A DNA stretch of 64,000 nucleotides from Cinnamomum chago (Eukaryota > Streptophyta > Magnoliopsida > Laurales > Lauraceae), in NCBI GenBank assembly GCA_038049695.1, contig CP142453.1:33770501-33834500 (forward strand), read 5' to 3'. Both the position numbers and the translations under genes were made by a program. The notes under the pieces were generated by a model. It ran no database searches and had not been told where the DNA came from. It saw only the letters and a program-made list of their open reading frames with translations. Below are positions 1 to 10,370 of the stretch, in pieces (position 1 is the stretch's first letter; the number at the start of each line of letters is the position of its first letter).

Positions 1-976
1 AAATATCATTTTCCACAGTAAACAGGAAAACTGAATTCTGAGGAGCCTTGTAGGCAAGGAATCTTGTGCTACACAAATATGACCTATATGCAGTATATCC
101 TACACTCTAATGTTCCACAGATTTTTCTACATATCAACTATATCCATGAAATGCAGGGTAGGTATGCTGCCACTCTAATCCAAAAGTAGACTCAAAAAAA
201 GATTCGGCAAGTTTTAATGGCCCACTGCCTGCCTACAGATTTTTCTGTGGGATTATATATCCCACACCAAATGCACTGGGGCCCAGACACTACAGATTTA
301 AATACAACACTACTACTCTTTTCATCTCAGAAACTTAAAACTTCACCAAATAAACATTTGTATTGATTCCAAAACTGAGGCATTCAATTTGTCTGCATGC
401 ACAGCATCAGTATTGCTTCGAATGGGAATCCAAATAAGAAGAGTCTCGTCTCTCTGGACTGCAGAGTAGGAGTTAAATGAGTTGCATATTTAAACCAAGA
501 TCCTGTTAGTCTGGAATTAGTTAAAGACACATGGCTAAATGTGATCCAAACCGCTGGCCTACTGTGGATGAAGGATACTTTAAAAGTATTTGAAAGTGTG
601 ATTTTTTTTTATTTATTTCAAGCATAAGTGCTAGTAGATGTATTATGAGCTAGCCTTATTTTTTGAGCATCTCGATGTGAGATTTATATTTGGAACACCT
701 TTAAAAGAACAATAATTCAAATTTCTAATATTCAAAATCCTAATTCTATCATTTCAGGATATTAAAAGGCCATAAGCACCTGGCCAGGTTCTCACAAGTA
801 TGTTTCACACAAATTCTATCAAACGAGATAATGTTGGTGCACAATTCCTATTGAAAGAGGTAAGGTATATATGTAGAACATATGGAAATGTGCAAGAACG
901 GATGTGCAGACTGAAACAATTGAAAGCTCAATTGAAGAATTCATAATTCAAAATTCCAATTCTCATTCTTCATACT

Positions 977-979
<3 letters not shown>
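1..979. other. No gene recognised
   Basis: AT-rich sequence with no convincing open frame or repeat. It could be intron or 3'-flank of the possible minus-strand gene whose exon-like pieces are at 1048-1100 and 1579-1641. Confidence 0.4.

Positions 980-1014
<35 letters not shown>
980..1014. repeat. Homopolymer run of 35 G
   Basis: An uninterrupted run of about 35 G directly beside a purine-rich GGAGGAGG stretch. Such a tract can form a G-quadruplex and is prone to length error in sequencing, so its exact length is uncertain. Confidence 0.9.
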
Positions 1015-1015
<1 letters not shown>

Positions 1016-1047
1016 GGAGGAGTTGGTGGCACCTGAGAGATACATAC

Positions 1048-1100
1048 CTGGTTTAGAGGTTGAACACTTGTCCGTTGCACTTGTTTCGGAGGCTGCTTGT
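1048..1100 (-). other. Possible exon of an unidentified minus-strand gene
   Basis: Read on the minus strand, a 53-bp segment lies between an acceptor-like CCAATAG and a good donor CAG|GTATGT. One frame is rich in Ser/Thr/Ala, another in Gln/Pro/Lys, so the reading phase is not settled. An alternative acceptor (AAGCAG) lies 8 bp further in. It is grouped with the exon-like segment at 1579-1641 only by strand and proximity. No protein family is recognised. Confidence 0.25.
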
Positions 1101-1578
1101 CTATTGGCCACATGGTCATGAAAAGTCAAGAAGCAGAGAAACACAAAAGAATTAATACACACATGCACTGAAAACCCACCACTGAACACATTAAAATTAT
1201 TCTATTCAATAGTTATACATAATGATAATTGCAATAATTTTACTGTACCTCCCACCTTAGTTATCGTGATATGATTTTGATACAATACAAGAAATTTTGA
1301 AAATTTTAATTATCAGCAGCAAAGGAACATGATAAGGTGGCTTAAGAATGAGAAAGCTGACCAATAAGAGGCCTGTAAACATTTTTAAACTGAAAATTAA
1401 AGGTGTAACCGCTCATCACCATCGTTGTCGTCATCAGAGTCTTATCCCAACTATGTTGAGATTGGCTAAATCGTGTAACTGCTATCAATAGTATATGTTT
1501 CGATTATAGCATAAGTGATTTGAGGGCCCATCAAAACAAGAAAGGAAAACAAAAGAATTTCACCTCATAATTTCTAAC

Positions 1579-1641
1579 CTCGCCATGAAGGCTGGTGCCA
1601 ATTTTATGTTGAATGAAAGTGAAGAATGTTATGGCTTCTAC
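1579..1641 (-). other. Possible 21-codon exon, unidentified gene
   Basis: On the minus strand TATTTTGCAG| precedes, and |GTTAG follows, a 63-bp segment open in phase 0. It would encode a peptide beginning VEAITFFTFIQHK and ending SLHGE. The mixed hydrophobic composition looks protein-like and the length is a whole number of codons. The donor is weak (GTTAGA) and I do not recognise the protein. Flanking exons were not found with confidence. Confidence 0.3.
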
Positions 1642-3077
1642 CTGCAAAATACAAAGAACTAGGGGGAAATCCATTCATTCCTCACAGAGAAAATTATGTT
1701 GATTGGTTATTTTATAAGCTCCGCTAGCCATTCTAATTTTTGAACATCAAACCTGTGAATTATGGGAAACAGGCCACTGGAAGAAGTGCAGATAGAGATT
1801 GCAAACAGCAAAAGGGTTCATGAAACAGGCATTTCAAGAAAAAAAAAATTTAGAGAGAAAGTGGGGTAACTTTCCCTTAGTAGTAAGAATTTGGTATGTT
1901 TAGTAATGATTTTTTTTTTTGAAGAAGAAGAAGAAGAAGAAGGTTTAGTGATGATTCCACATCAAATTCACCACCTTGCACCCTTCAGGACAGTATATTG
2001 TTCTAAAGTTCAATCAGACTACAAAGTTATAGGTGAGACATCCACAATAAAACTCATTTTCTATTTAAGTACCGAACTTCCTAACATCTGTTGTCACTTG
2101 CACATGCTTCCGCTAATGAGTTGCAATATAAACAGGTGAAGAATGTGCCACTACCCGCATTCTCTAATACAGCAAGTGCACCAAATAAAAATTAAAAAAA
2201 ATCCTTGCAGTAAGATGCTCAGGAACTTGGCAACTAAAAAACTGCATTGTACTTCTAAAGACAAATCTACACGTCTTTTTACTGAAACAAACCACATATA
2301 TAAGTGAAATCTATAAAGAAATTAGGAACCCAATCAAGAAAAAACCACCATCATTACAGGGTTTAATAATCAAAAGCAATACAATCTAACCAGCGACACA
2401 TTTGAGGCTGCACTAACATCCAATCTGAGAGGATTAAAACTGATAATCAGGGGTGTAAACAAAGATTCTCAGATAGAGGAATACGCATTCAGACTAATGT
2501 ATTGTGTAACCCTACGCACAGGCAGTGCACATGTTTTAGGTTCCATTGGTATGAGATCCAACTTGTCAAAAAGGTTGGCCCTTCATGGCCCAAAATCAAA
2601 CCAGCCCATTATTAAGGTATATGCTAGAGTACACCTGAAACCAACCTTTTTCTTTGGACACATGAGCACCTCATGTGTCGACTGGCCTGGTTTTCTGGCC
2701 CTAGGCATATACAATGAGGACCAACTGATGGAGGAACATCATCGAACATGATGCCATGCATAGACAGGTTAAGATCTATGACTGTCAGCTCAGTGGAACT
2801 CCTGAATAGTCACCACCTAGAAAACAAGGATGCTCTAATTTCTACAGAAAAATAAATAAATTTTGTCGGGTTTTTGTATCCAGATAGAGCTGATGCATCT
2901 GCCTCGACATGTCTAATCAGAAAAAAGAAGAAAACATATTAACAATTATCATCACCCATATTTAGTAGTACTTAACTATTTAAATGCTGTTTATATAGCA
3001 AATGGTCTATTTCTATCCACTCAAAATCTACTTCTTACAGGAAAAAAATAATAATAATAATAATATATTATATATAT
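1642..3077. other. No gene recognised; simple repeats
   Basis: AT-rich intergenic or intronic sequence. It contains a T-run followed by about seven GAA units near 1909-1941 and (AAT)n/(TA)n tracts near 3047-3078. Near 2560-2720 there is a GC-richer block that may be an old repeat, but I could not define its ends. Confidence 0.4.
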
Positions 3078-3420
3078 AGCTCAAGTGTGTGGTGGGGCCC
3101 ACCTAGGGACTCATATGGGAATGGGAATGGGAATGGGGGGGATTTCAAAGACTCCCTGGGATCCTCCTCGCTGCAAAAAATCAGACCCAACAGTGATTTC
3201 TATCATCTCCATATGGGCTCAAAAGTTTAATGGTCAACAGTACATTCGGATCAATACATAGTCAATCCAACGGTCTAGTAAATTCGGATCTGACCAAAAG
3301 TTGGTGGACATGTGCAATTTAGGGGGGTCATGTATTTGGTCCATTTAGATGGATCAAAGGTGGGCTCCACAAGCATGAGCTTGCGAAATTTTATCCTAAG
3401 CTTGAGCTTAGGAGAGCCTT
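3078..3420. repeat. Dispersed repeat, possible MITE
   Basis: A block of moderate GC flanked on both sides by (TA)n. Its middle part (about 3244-3306) recurs in diverged form at 28728-28790, sharing TCGGATCTGACCAAAAG-like wording with the text before it, so this is a dispersed repeat rather than unique DNA. Terminal inverted repeats are not clear. Confidence 0.4.
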
Positions 3421-3920
3421 GCTCAATATATATATATATATAATAAAAATATAAAATAAGTGTTTAGTAGATAATTGTTTTAATATTTAATATACTTGTT
3501 TCGGGCATCTTAGAATAGTGGGCTTCTTCTAAGTTGTTGTATCCCATCCATATTAAATATTCCCTTTTTTTTTGGAATGTTAACATGACACCTTCCAACA
3601 GTGCTACGGGCAACTGTCCCATCCATATCCAATATTGATAGTGACAAACATTTCAGCATCCCAGATGCTTACATTAAAGTCTCTCTTTAAAGAAGCAGTT
3701 GATCATACTTACCAAGAAATGGTAGTTTCAATTACTATCGAAGCTAGAACATATCATACCAAACAAACACAACCAGAAGCAGATAAAATCTCCAGCGACA
3801 AGATTGAAGAAACAGAAAAACCACTCAATAAACGTTAATGGCTAACAAAGACAAACTTTCAGGTATAAATACAAGATTGCATTTAAGAATTAAGATACAA
3901 CAGATAGAGAGCACAATACC

Positions 3921-5435
3921 CTAATCTCTGTCTTGTAACAAGTTCTTAATCAACCTCAGCAAAGGAAGAGTACCCTTTGCCATAATCTCTATCCTAGATG
4001 TATTAGAGGCATGTGAAAACAAAGAAAGGCCAAAAAATATAAGTTCGGGAAGAAACAATCTTGACGACAAAAACCCATGCCAGTAATGAGGTTTTAGATC
4101 AAAGAATGCATCAAAAAACCTCCTTGTCCCTTCCAAATCAAGCTTAAGCAGAATATCCATACCAAAACAGAAGAATTCCCTTTGTCGCCTTCTACTTATA
4201 GGCCAGAGATCTTTCCACACTTGAGCAGACAATTCATTCCCATAATTTCCCTGCTCAGAATGAAGGTAACAGACAATTGCGTCTGCTACTATCGGAGCTG
4301 CTGCAAGAGTCCTTGCTACCATGTACCCAGTTGATGGATGCACCATACCTGCAGTCCCACCGATCCCAACAACCCTCTGAGGGAGCACCGGAAGAGGACC
4401 ACCCATTGGAATAACACAACGCTCGTCTTCTTCTATGCTCTTTATTTTAATACCCAAATGCTTTAATCTTGCCTCCATCCTTTCTTGTATATCTTCCATT
4501 GCTAGTCCGGGTCGGGCAACAAGAGAAGTCTCTTCTAGGAAAATCCTATTCTTTGAGAAGGGCATCGCATATAGAAAAGTGGGGATTTTTCCATTCCTCT
4601 CTTTCAGTTCCTTGTTGTTATTCAGATGCGAATCTCTCCAATCCATAAAGACCATCTTATCCAATTCAAACGGGTGTTCTTCGACCTCGGCTAAGATTCC
4701 ATAAGCCACTTGGTATCCAGGGTTGTAGGGTTTATCATACTGTACAAGGCACCTAGAAAATCCAGTGGCATCAAGAACTACAGTGGCCTGAATTGTGACT
4801 CCATCATTGCAAATCAAAAGGGACTTGAACTCCTCATGAATGACCTTAATGACCTTTGCCTGGTGAAACTGGACGCCATTTGATATGCACTGCTGCATCA
4901 TCTTGGATTTGAGCTGTTTGCGATTCACCCGACCATAAGGCCTGTCGAGGTACTTCTCACTACCATCATTGATGAACACGACTGCACTGGACCATGTGGT
5001 GTCAATGCAGTCAAGTAGATCCATGGCCTCAAACTCATCCACCCAGACTCCATAATTGTTGGGCCAGAGCAATCTGGGAGAAGGATCAATGGAGCAGACT
5101 GAAAGGCCCGCCGCAGAGACCTGCTGGGCAACGGCAAGGCCAGCAGGCCCTCCACCGACGACCACCAAGTCCATGACTTGGGGCTTTGACGAGTCATACA
5201 TGGGAAGCTCAAATTCAAGGTTTTCCTTCTTCATTTCTGGAACAAGCTCCAAAAGAGCACTGCATTTGGCTTTAACACAGCCATTTCTACTGCACTTCTT
5301 CAAAGATTTCTTAGGCACGCACCCAAAATCAAGCCTTTGAAGCTTTGGGGAGTTTATAAAGTTGGCTTTCTCTGCAAACCCATGGAGTGGGTGCAGAAAT
5401 TCAAGCCTGTTGTGAGTTCTGAGGAGGGTATCCAT
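3921..5435 (-). CDS. LCYB: Lycopene beta-cyclase, plastid
   Basis: A 504-residue protein that converts linear lycopene to gamma- and then beta-carotene by closing two beta rings at plastid membranes. The start is the first ATG of the frame (MDTLLRTHNRLEF), which matches the usual LCYB N-terminus; the few codons upstream begin with TTG only. Residues 1-80 form a probable transit peptide. A Rossmann dinucleotide motif GGGPAG lies at 94-99, PNNYGVW at about 125-131, DATGFSR at 222-228, the catalytic-type FLEET at 299-303 and GGTAGMVHPSTGYMVART at 359-376. Length and order match plant LCYB, and the coding region has no intron, as is usual for this gene. Capsanthin-capsorubin or neoxanthin synthase are paralogues of the same fold, but the N-terminus and overall wording favour LCYB. 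No frameshifts are seen. Confidence 0.95.
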   Translation of the reverse strand: MDTLLRTHNRLEFLHPLHGFAEKANFINSPKLQRLDFGCVPKKSLKKCSRNGCVKAKCSALLELVPEMKKENLEFELPMYDSSKPQVMDLVVVGGGPAGLAVAQQVSAAGLSVCSIDPSPRLLWPNNYGVWVDEFEAMDLLDCIDTTWSSAVVFINDGSEKYLDRPYGRVNRKQLKSKMMQQCISNGVQFHQAKVIKVIHEEFKSLLICNDGVTIQATVVLDATGFSRCLVQYDKPYNPGYQVAYGILAEVEEHPFELDKMVFMDWRDSHLNNNKELKERNGKIPTFLYAMPFSKNRIFLEETSLVARPGLAMEDIQERMEARLKHLGIKIKSIEEDERCVIPMGGPLPVLPQRVVGIGGTAGMVHPSTGYMVARTLAAAPIVADAIVCYLHSEQGNYGNELSAQVWKDLWPISRRRQREFFCFGMDILLKLDLEGTRRFFDAFFDLKPHYWHGFLSSRLFLPELIFFGLSLFSHASNTSRIEIMAKGTLPLLRLIKNLLQDRD

Positions 5436-5472
5436 AGGGTTTTGAGGTGGGTTTTGTAAAATCTTCCACAAT

Positions 5473-5821
5473 CTGAAGTGGGTTATCTTACTCTCTCAAA
5501 AATCTCAAAGATTTGCACACAATTCTTGATTTATTCATAAACCCAAGTGAGTTCTTCTTATTCCTGAATCCCTGAAATGGGTTTAGAACGGATAAAACTT
5601 CCATGGTTATGAATCTCGCGCATGTGTTCCTCAAGAGATCCTCAAAATATCATCAAAATCTGACCAGTTATAAGAAAACTCAATGGAAAACCAAGATATA
5701 AAAATCGAGAAACGAAAATTGTCCGGAACAATATGACTGTATTTCTCAAGATTCTTATTCCTATGAACAAAGAATCAGAAGCGATTCAATGATGAAGAAG
5801 ATGCAAATGAGAACTTCTTAC
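5473..5821 (-). other. Putative 5'-UTR intron of LCYB
   Basis: On the minus strand a strong donor CCG|GTAAGAAG (intron begins at 5821) and a pyrimidine-ended acceptor CACTTCAG|ATT (intron ends at 5473) enclose 349 bp of AT-rich sequence. The acceptor lies 37 bp before the LCYB ATG. Leader introns are known in plant LCYB genes. No transcript evidence is available here. Confidence 0.5.
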
Positions 5822-5941
5822 CGGAGTAGAGACTAGATTGTCAAGGTTCTAAAAGAAACATCTTTTTCTCCGCTGCAGAAAGATTGGGGTGCAGAGGCAG
5901 TGCAGGGGACTTGTGAGGCCAGTCGTGGCCGAATCAACGAG

Positions 5942-5951
5942 AGTCTATAGA
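5942..5951 (-). promoter_or_regulatory. Weak TATA-like box for LCYB
   Basis: Minus-strand CTATAGA about 120 bp upstream of the proposed leader donor. It would place the transcription start near 5915. The match is poor and the call is tentative. Confidence 0.25.
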
Positions 5952-6224
5952 TAAGTGTTTCAGGATTTTTAGAAGAGAATTTCTATGATTGTGCCTTCTC
6001 ACTGTTGATAATGGGGACAGTCAATCCAGACCGTTCAAAATGGCTGGTGGTCCCTTTTTGCCTAATATTTTCACTGACATGACTATCTTTTCGATTGGTC
6101 AACATCAAATCAATTAAAATCCTGAATTATATGGCCTCTTGCAAAGTTTGGGATGGATTGGAAAAGGGAACAGAACCCCCTTCCCATTGGGCCCACATTG
6201 GGCCACATCTAAGTTTTTTATTTA

Positions 6225-6706
6225 TAAATATGAAGGTTCTGGCATAGATAAGGGGTGAATTCAATAAAACATCTTAATGGTGCATAAAAATAATAAATTA
6301 TATACAGTGAAAAATAAACTAAAAAAGTAAACATCATAAGGACACCAAATGTAATTTGAAAAACTCTAATCGAGTGAAAAATAACAGATCCAAACTGAAT
6401 CAACTATCAAGCATTATTAATCTCACAATTATAAGAACTCAAGGATTCATCCCCCTATTTTTCCTACCTAAGGACTGCAGTTACCTCTTATTTCGTTTCA
6501 CGCTTCAACGACTTCACACCGTTAATTGAAACAGATTCAATCAACGCTTAACTCCTCAAATCTTCTACGGAATAATATATTCTTCTACAAGGGAAGTAGA
6601 AGAAGTTGCTCTCTAAAAAAATTCTTCAGTACAAGTCTTCAAATAATTCTAGAGTAGTATTCTCTGAATAATGATCTCTAATTCAGAACTTTGAGAGATA
6701 GGAGGG
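6225..6706 (-). mobile_element. Left part of a split LTR-like sequence
   Basis: This AT-rich piece continues, after removal of the Athila element and one copy of its GAGGG target duplication, into 18993-19500. Read on the minus strand the right part has a TATA-like box and palindrome cluster, and this left part would be transcribed leader. It carries GAGGTAACTG, a possible 5' splice site, at about 6480-6490. Outer ends were not defined. Confidence 0.4.
6702..6706. repeat. Target-site duplication GAGGG (left)
   Basis: GAGGG immediately before LTR start TGATCGACAC; the same five bases follow the other LTR end at 18988-18992. Confidence 0.9.
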
Positions 6707-7767
6707 TGATCGACACTTAGATGTGTAACGCTTAACCGCAAGACTACGGTGTCGTCAAGTAGTAAAGGACTAAAGAGTCCGGATTATCGATCCCACGAGG
6801 AGAGGATGGAACAAGCAATGAATCCAATAAATGTAGAATTGAACTAAGGTAAAGCTAATATAGACAAATGAAGCGAATAATTAAAACTAATAAACTATGC
6901 AATGTAAACAACTAATTAACAATCTAAGGTATGAAATTAACAAAATCTAAGCTAATCTAACAAACTACACTAAACTAGTGGATGGATGAATGGTGGTGGA
7001 AATGGAAGATTTATATGAAGATGTGGTGTGAAATGTGTAGGGTTTTAAAACAAGTGATTTGAAATGTGGATGTAATAATCTAAAAGTGAAAATAACAAAT
7101 AAAATAAGGATTTAAGTTAACAACAATAAAAAGAAGAGATTAGGCAATCCAAAATCCACTAAGTATGAAATTAATTCAACCAATGCATGTTCTAATATTT
7201 CAACTCCCAAATCTACAATCCAATTAGCAATCTCTTGCCTAATTGGGTTGGATGATATAACAATGAAGATCAAAGTAAAGAAAACAAAATGCCAAGATTC
7301 TAAACCATAACCTAACTACCCTAACAACTAATCATCAAAATCAAGCTACAAAAGATCAAAGATAAGGGCTCTAGAGCATGCTATGTGAGAGAACTTAATC
7401 CAACTACAAAGCATCAATTGAGATTATCCAAGCATCAAGTGTAGAGATAGAGCATGAAAATTGAGAGAGATTAGTGCAATAGATCTAAGATCTATTAATC
7501 AATGAAAGCAAAAGTAAGGAATTTGAACTAAAACATGCATATAATTGAACTAATCACATTACTTAGCTTCAAAATGAGAACCTAATCCAAGAGCCTTAGC
7601 CACTAAACATCAAGAAAGAGCTCCAAATCTTCATTAATGATTTTCAAATACACACTCTCTCTCTAGATTAGTTACAAAGAAGCTCCTAATTACAATCTAA
7701 GAGTAAAAATAAAATTGCAAGAAGACTAACTTGCCAAAAGATCCCCCTCACTCTACAAAAACATTCT

Positions 7768-7778
7768 AATTTATAGAA
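7768..7778 (-). promoter_or_regulatory. TATA box in the 3' LTR
   Basis: Minus-strand TCTATAAATTA, about 770 bp inside the LTR. It follows a series of CCAAT boxes, which marks the U3/R boundary some 30 bp further on. Confidence 0.65.
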
Positions 7779-7784
7779 ACATTA

Positions 7785-8100
7785 AAGACATTTGATTGGC
7801 TCATTTCATTTCACAAGGATTGCTTCCATTTGATTAGTTGTAACTTGAAGGCTTTTGATTGGCTTATTTGCTTTCACATGGATTGCTTGAATTCAACTTG
7901 GAGGCTTTTCATTGGCTCTTTTGTTTTCACATGGATAGCTTCAATTTGATTGGTTGCAACAAACTTTCCTTCCAAAAGCATATGTGCCTTTTGCTTTATG
8001 TGGTCCTTCAACTTGGAGGCTTTTGATTGGCTCATATCCTTTCACATGGATTTGTGCAATGGCAAGCTTTGATTGGCTCATATCCTTTCACATGGAGAGG
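7785..8100 (-). promoter_or_regulatory. Tandem CCAAT-box array in U3
   Basis: About six or seven diverged copies of a 40-60 bp unit. Each carries TTTGATTGG (or ATTGG) and often TTTCACATGGA, which reads as CCAATCAAA on the sense strand of the element. The array stands directly upstream of the TATA box. It is repeated in the other LTR at 18258-18541. Confidence 0.6.
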
Positions 8101-8541
8101 TGAGTTGGATAGAAAAATAATAATAATATGCAATTGTTAGGATTTGAACCCATAACCTATTCCATACCAACCCAAGCTCCAACCAATACACCAACCAATC
8201 CTTTGTGCTAGAAAATGACTTCTTTTATTCATAAAGTCTTCTCCTCTTATTTTGAAATTCTTCAACACTTCCTAAGATTTCTTCATGTAATTTCTTTATT
8301 GAAATCTCTTCTTGATGGCTTGGGACACTAGCCGGAATGTTAGGATAGTCATGGGGTCCACCTACACAAGAGAAATTCATAAAAATGTGCTACAAATAAT
8401 CGGATTTATACATGATAATCCGATAATCCGTTAATGTGATAGAATGATAAAATCTCTGTGTAAGGCAAATGATATGCATATGAGATGTTGATAAAACTCG
8501 GACTAATGAGGGGTAAAATATGCAATATTTAACACTCATCA

Positions 8542-8555
8542 CACCCCCAAACCTA
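8542..8555 (-). promoter_or_regulatory. Polypurine tract
   Basis: Sense-strand GGTTTGGGGGTG abuts the 3' LTR start, the expected position of the plus-strand DNA primer. Confidence 0.8.
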
Positions 8556-10370
8556 CATTTTGCTAGTCCCGAGCAAAACTATGAAGAAAAACTAAACAAT
8601 AAGCAAGAAAAAGAAATAAAGATCCTAACTCACTTTCTCAGGAATCGCGGTTGCACTTAGCTCGTGCAACAAGCCGTTAAACCCCCAGGTTTCCCCTAGT
8701 GGACGAGTTTTGTCTCGTGAGGGTTTTCAGCGAATAAATCCCACAAAATTCTTTTTATTTTGAAAAGAAAATATTTTTGGTGTCCAACAGTCCTTAGCAA
8801 GAATACTAGCCAACTCTTGAAGATATGACAGTCAATACCTAAGTCCAACTGTGTATGTGTGTGTATTTAACCAATAATCATGCAATCTTCAAGTCGAATC
8901 TCACACAACCTTAATCCCCTTCGGAATACATTTCGCCTTGACTACAGCCTTACAAGTCATACTCTCAATAATGGATGCACACAAATTTTACTGACTAACT
9001 CTCAGTATGTGAGTATGAACAAGGCTAAGAACTCACATAATTGATGAAAAACGAAGTTTATGTATAGAAGGATTGATCTCATTGAACAAGATATAACCAA
9101 TAGAAGGTGGAAATGCTCACTCAACTTCTTACTCATTCAACACCTAACCTTTCTTAGGATCCAATAGGTCTTTCATAGGTTGTAATGGTGTTAGGGTTTA
9201 ATAGGTAGGATAAGGGTTAAATATGGCTAAAGTTTTTTTTTTTTGAGAATGTAAGGGTCTTCAAGTCTTCATAGGAAGGTCTTCAACTGTCTCCACTTCT
9301 TCCTTTTGCTTTGTGTTCTTTATTCCACTTTATCTCTTTTTGGTGCTTGATTTTCTTTGGTTCCCATATCTTTTCCTTTGGTTCTCATTTTTATTTTTTA
9401 TTTTTTTTTCTCTCTCTCTCTATTTTTTTTTTCTTTTGTTTTTGTTTTTTTTACTTTTTTCTTTGGACTTTCAACTCTCAAATTCCTTTGTTATCCCTTT
9501 GTAAAACATCTATTTTTTTGATAGCCCATGTGAAGTTTTCAACGCTAATGCTCAAATCCTTTCATCATGTATCATTACCCTTCTAAAAAAACAATAGGTC
9601 AAAAAGGATGATATATATGTGGGTGATGAGGCTTGGGTCAATGAAGGAAGGTTTCATGTAGGATAGGCTCAAGAAGGCTACTAAGGATATAAAATGTGGA
9701 TTCAAAGTTTTGGCCATGGTTTCTTTTTAGAATGCCTATCATCTTCCCCTAAGTTCGGAAAAATGCATCATAAGCTACAAGTCAAGGTTTCTTCGCATTT
9801 TGATGTCACCTCTATGGTTAGAACAAGGAATAGCACTTATGAGATCGGAAATGCTGGACTAAGAAGCTCTAGGAGTAGCTCTTCATTCTACTCAGGAATA
9901 GCACAGAAGAGTCCTCACCCAAACGGATATAGATAGGCTCAATCGCTCAATGGGTTCTAGTCTCCACTAATGATTCTTTCGGGTATATCAGAAGTGATTT
10001 GCTCTTCTCTTGGACTACACTCATGTGGCTAAATGTGTAAAAAGTTTCTAAGACTTGTATCTATGACAACTCTTCAAGCTAAAATCCAAGAATTTTTTTT
10101 ATTTTTTTATTTTTAGGGTTTTTGGTATAAATGGAAAACAAGACTTATGTACATGCAAAATGCAATGCATGAAATGCAGTGCCTCACCCCTAAACCTATT
10201 CTAAACATTGTCCCCAATTTTTATGTAGAATAGAAATAAAATAGGACAAGGAAGATAAATTGAAATTTCTCACCATGGGGTGCCAACACACGGGTATATT
10301 GGGTTGCCTCCCAACAAGCGCTAAGTTTAACGTCTTCAGCTAGACGTAACTATCATGGTATGAGGTCAAT
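8556..10370 (-). other. Athila 3' internal region, no env frame
   Basis: About 1.8 kb between the pol stop and the polypurine tract. Athila relatives often have an envelope-like frame here, but I find none on the sense strand. The stretch holds a long T/TC-rich tract at 9393-9460. Short plus-strand frames here are antisense chance frames. Confidence 0.6.

Larger units (their letters stand above)
6707..8541 (-). repeat. 3' LTR of the Athila-like element
   Basis: 1835 bp, running TGATCGACAC...ACTCATCA on the plus strand. It matches 17174-18987 nearly base for base. The copies differ by scattered point changes and a roughly 20-bp deletion in the other copy near 18515-18525. Being at the low-coordinate end of a minus-strand element, this is the 3' LTR. 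Confidence 0.95.

Noticed and set aside
4435..5340. Plus-strand frames opposite LCYB
   Set aside because: Antisense shadows of a clear conserved gene.
9311..9586. Phe-rich plus-strand frames as a membrane protein
   Set aside because: T/TC-rich tract in the noncoding 3' region of the Athila element, antisense to it.
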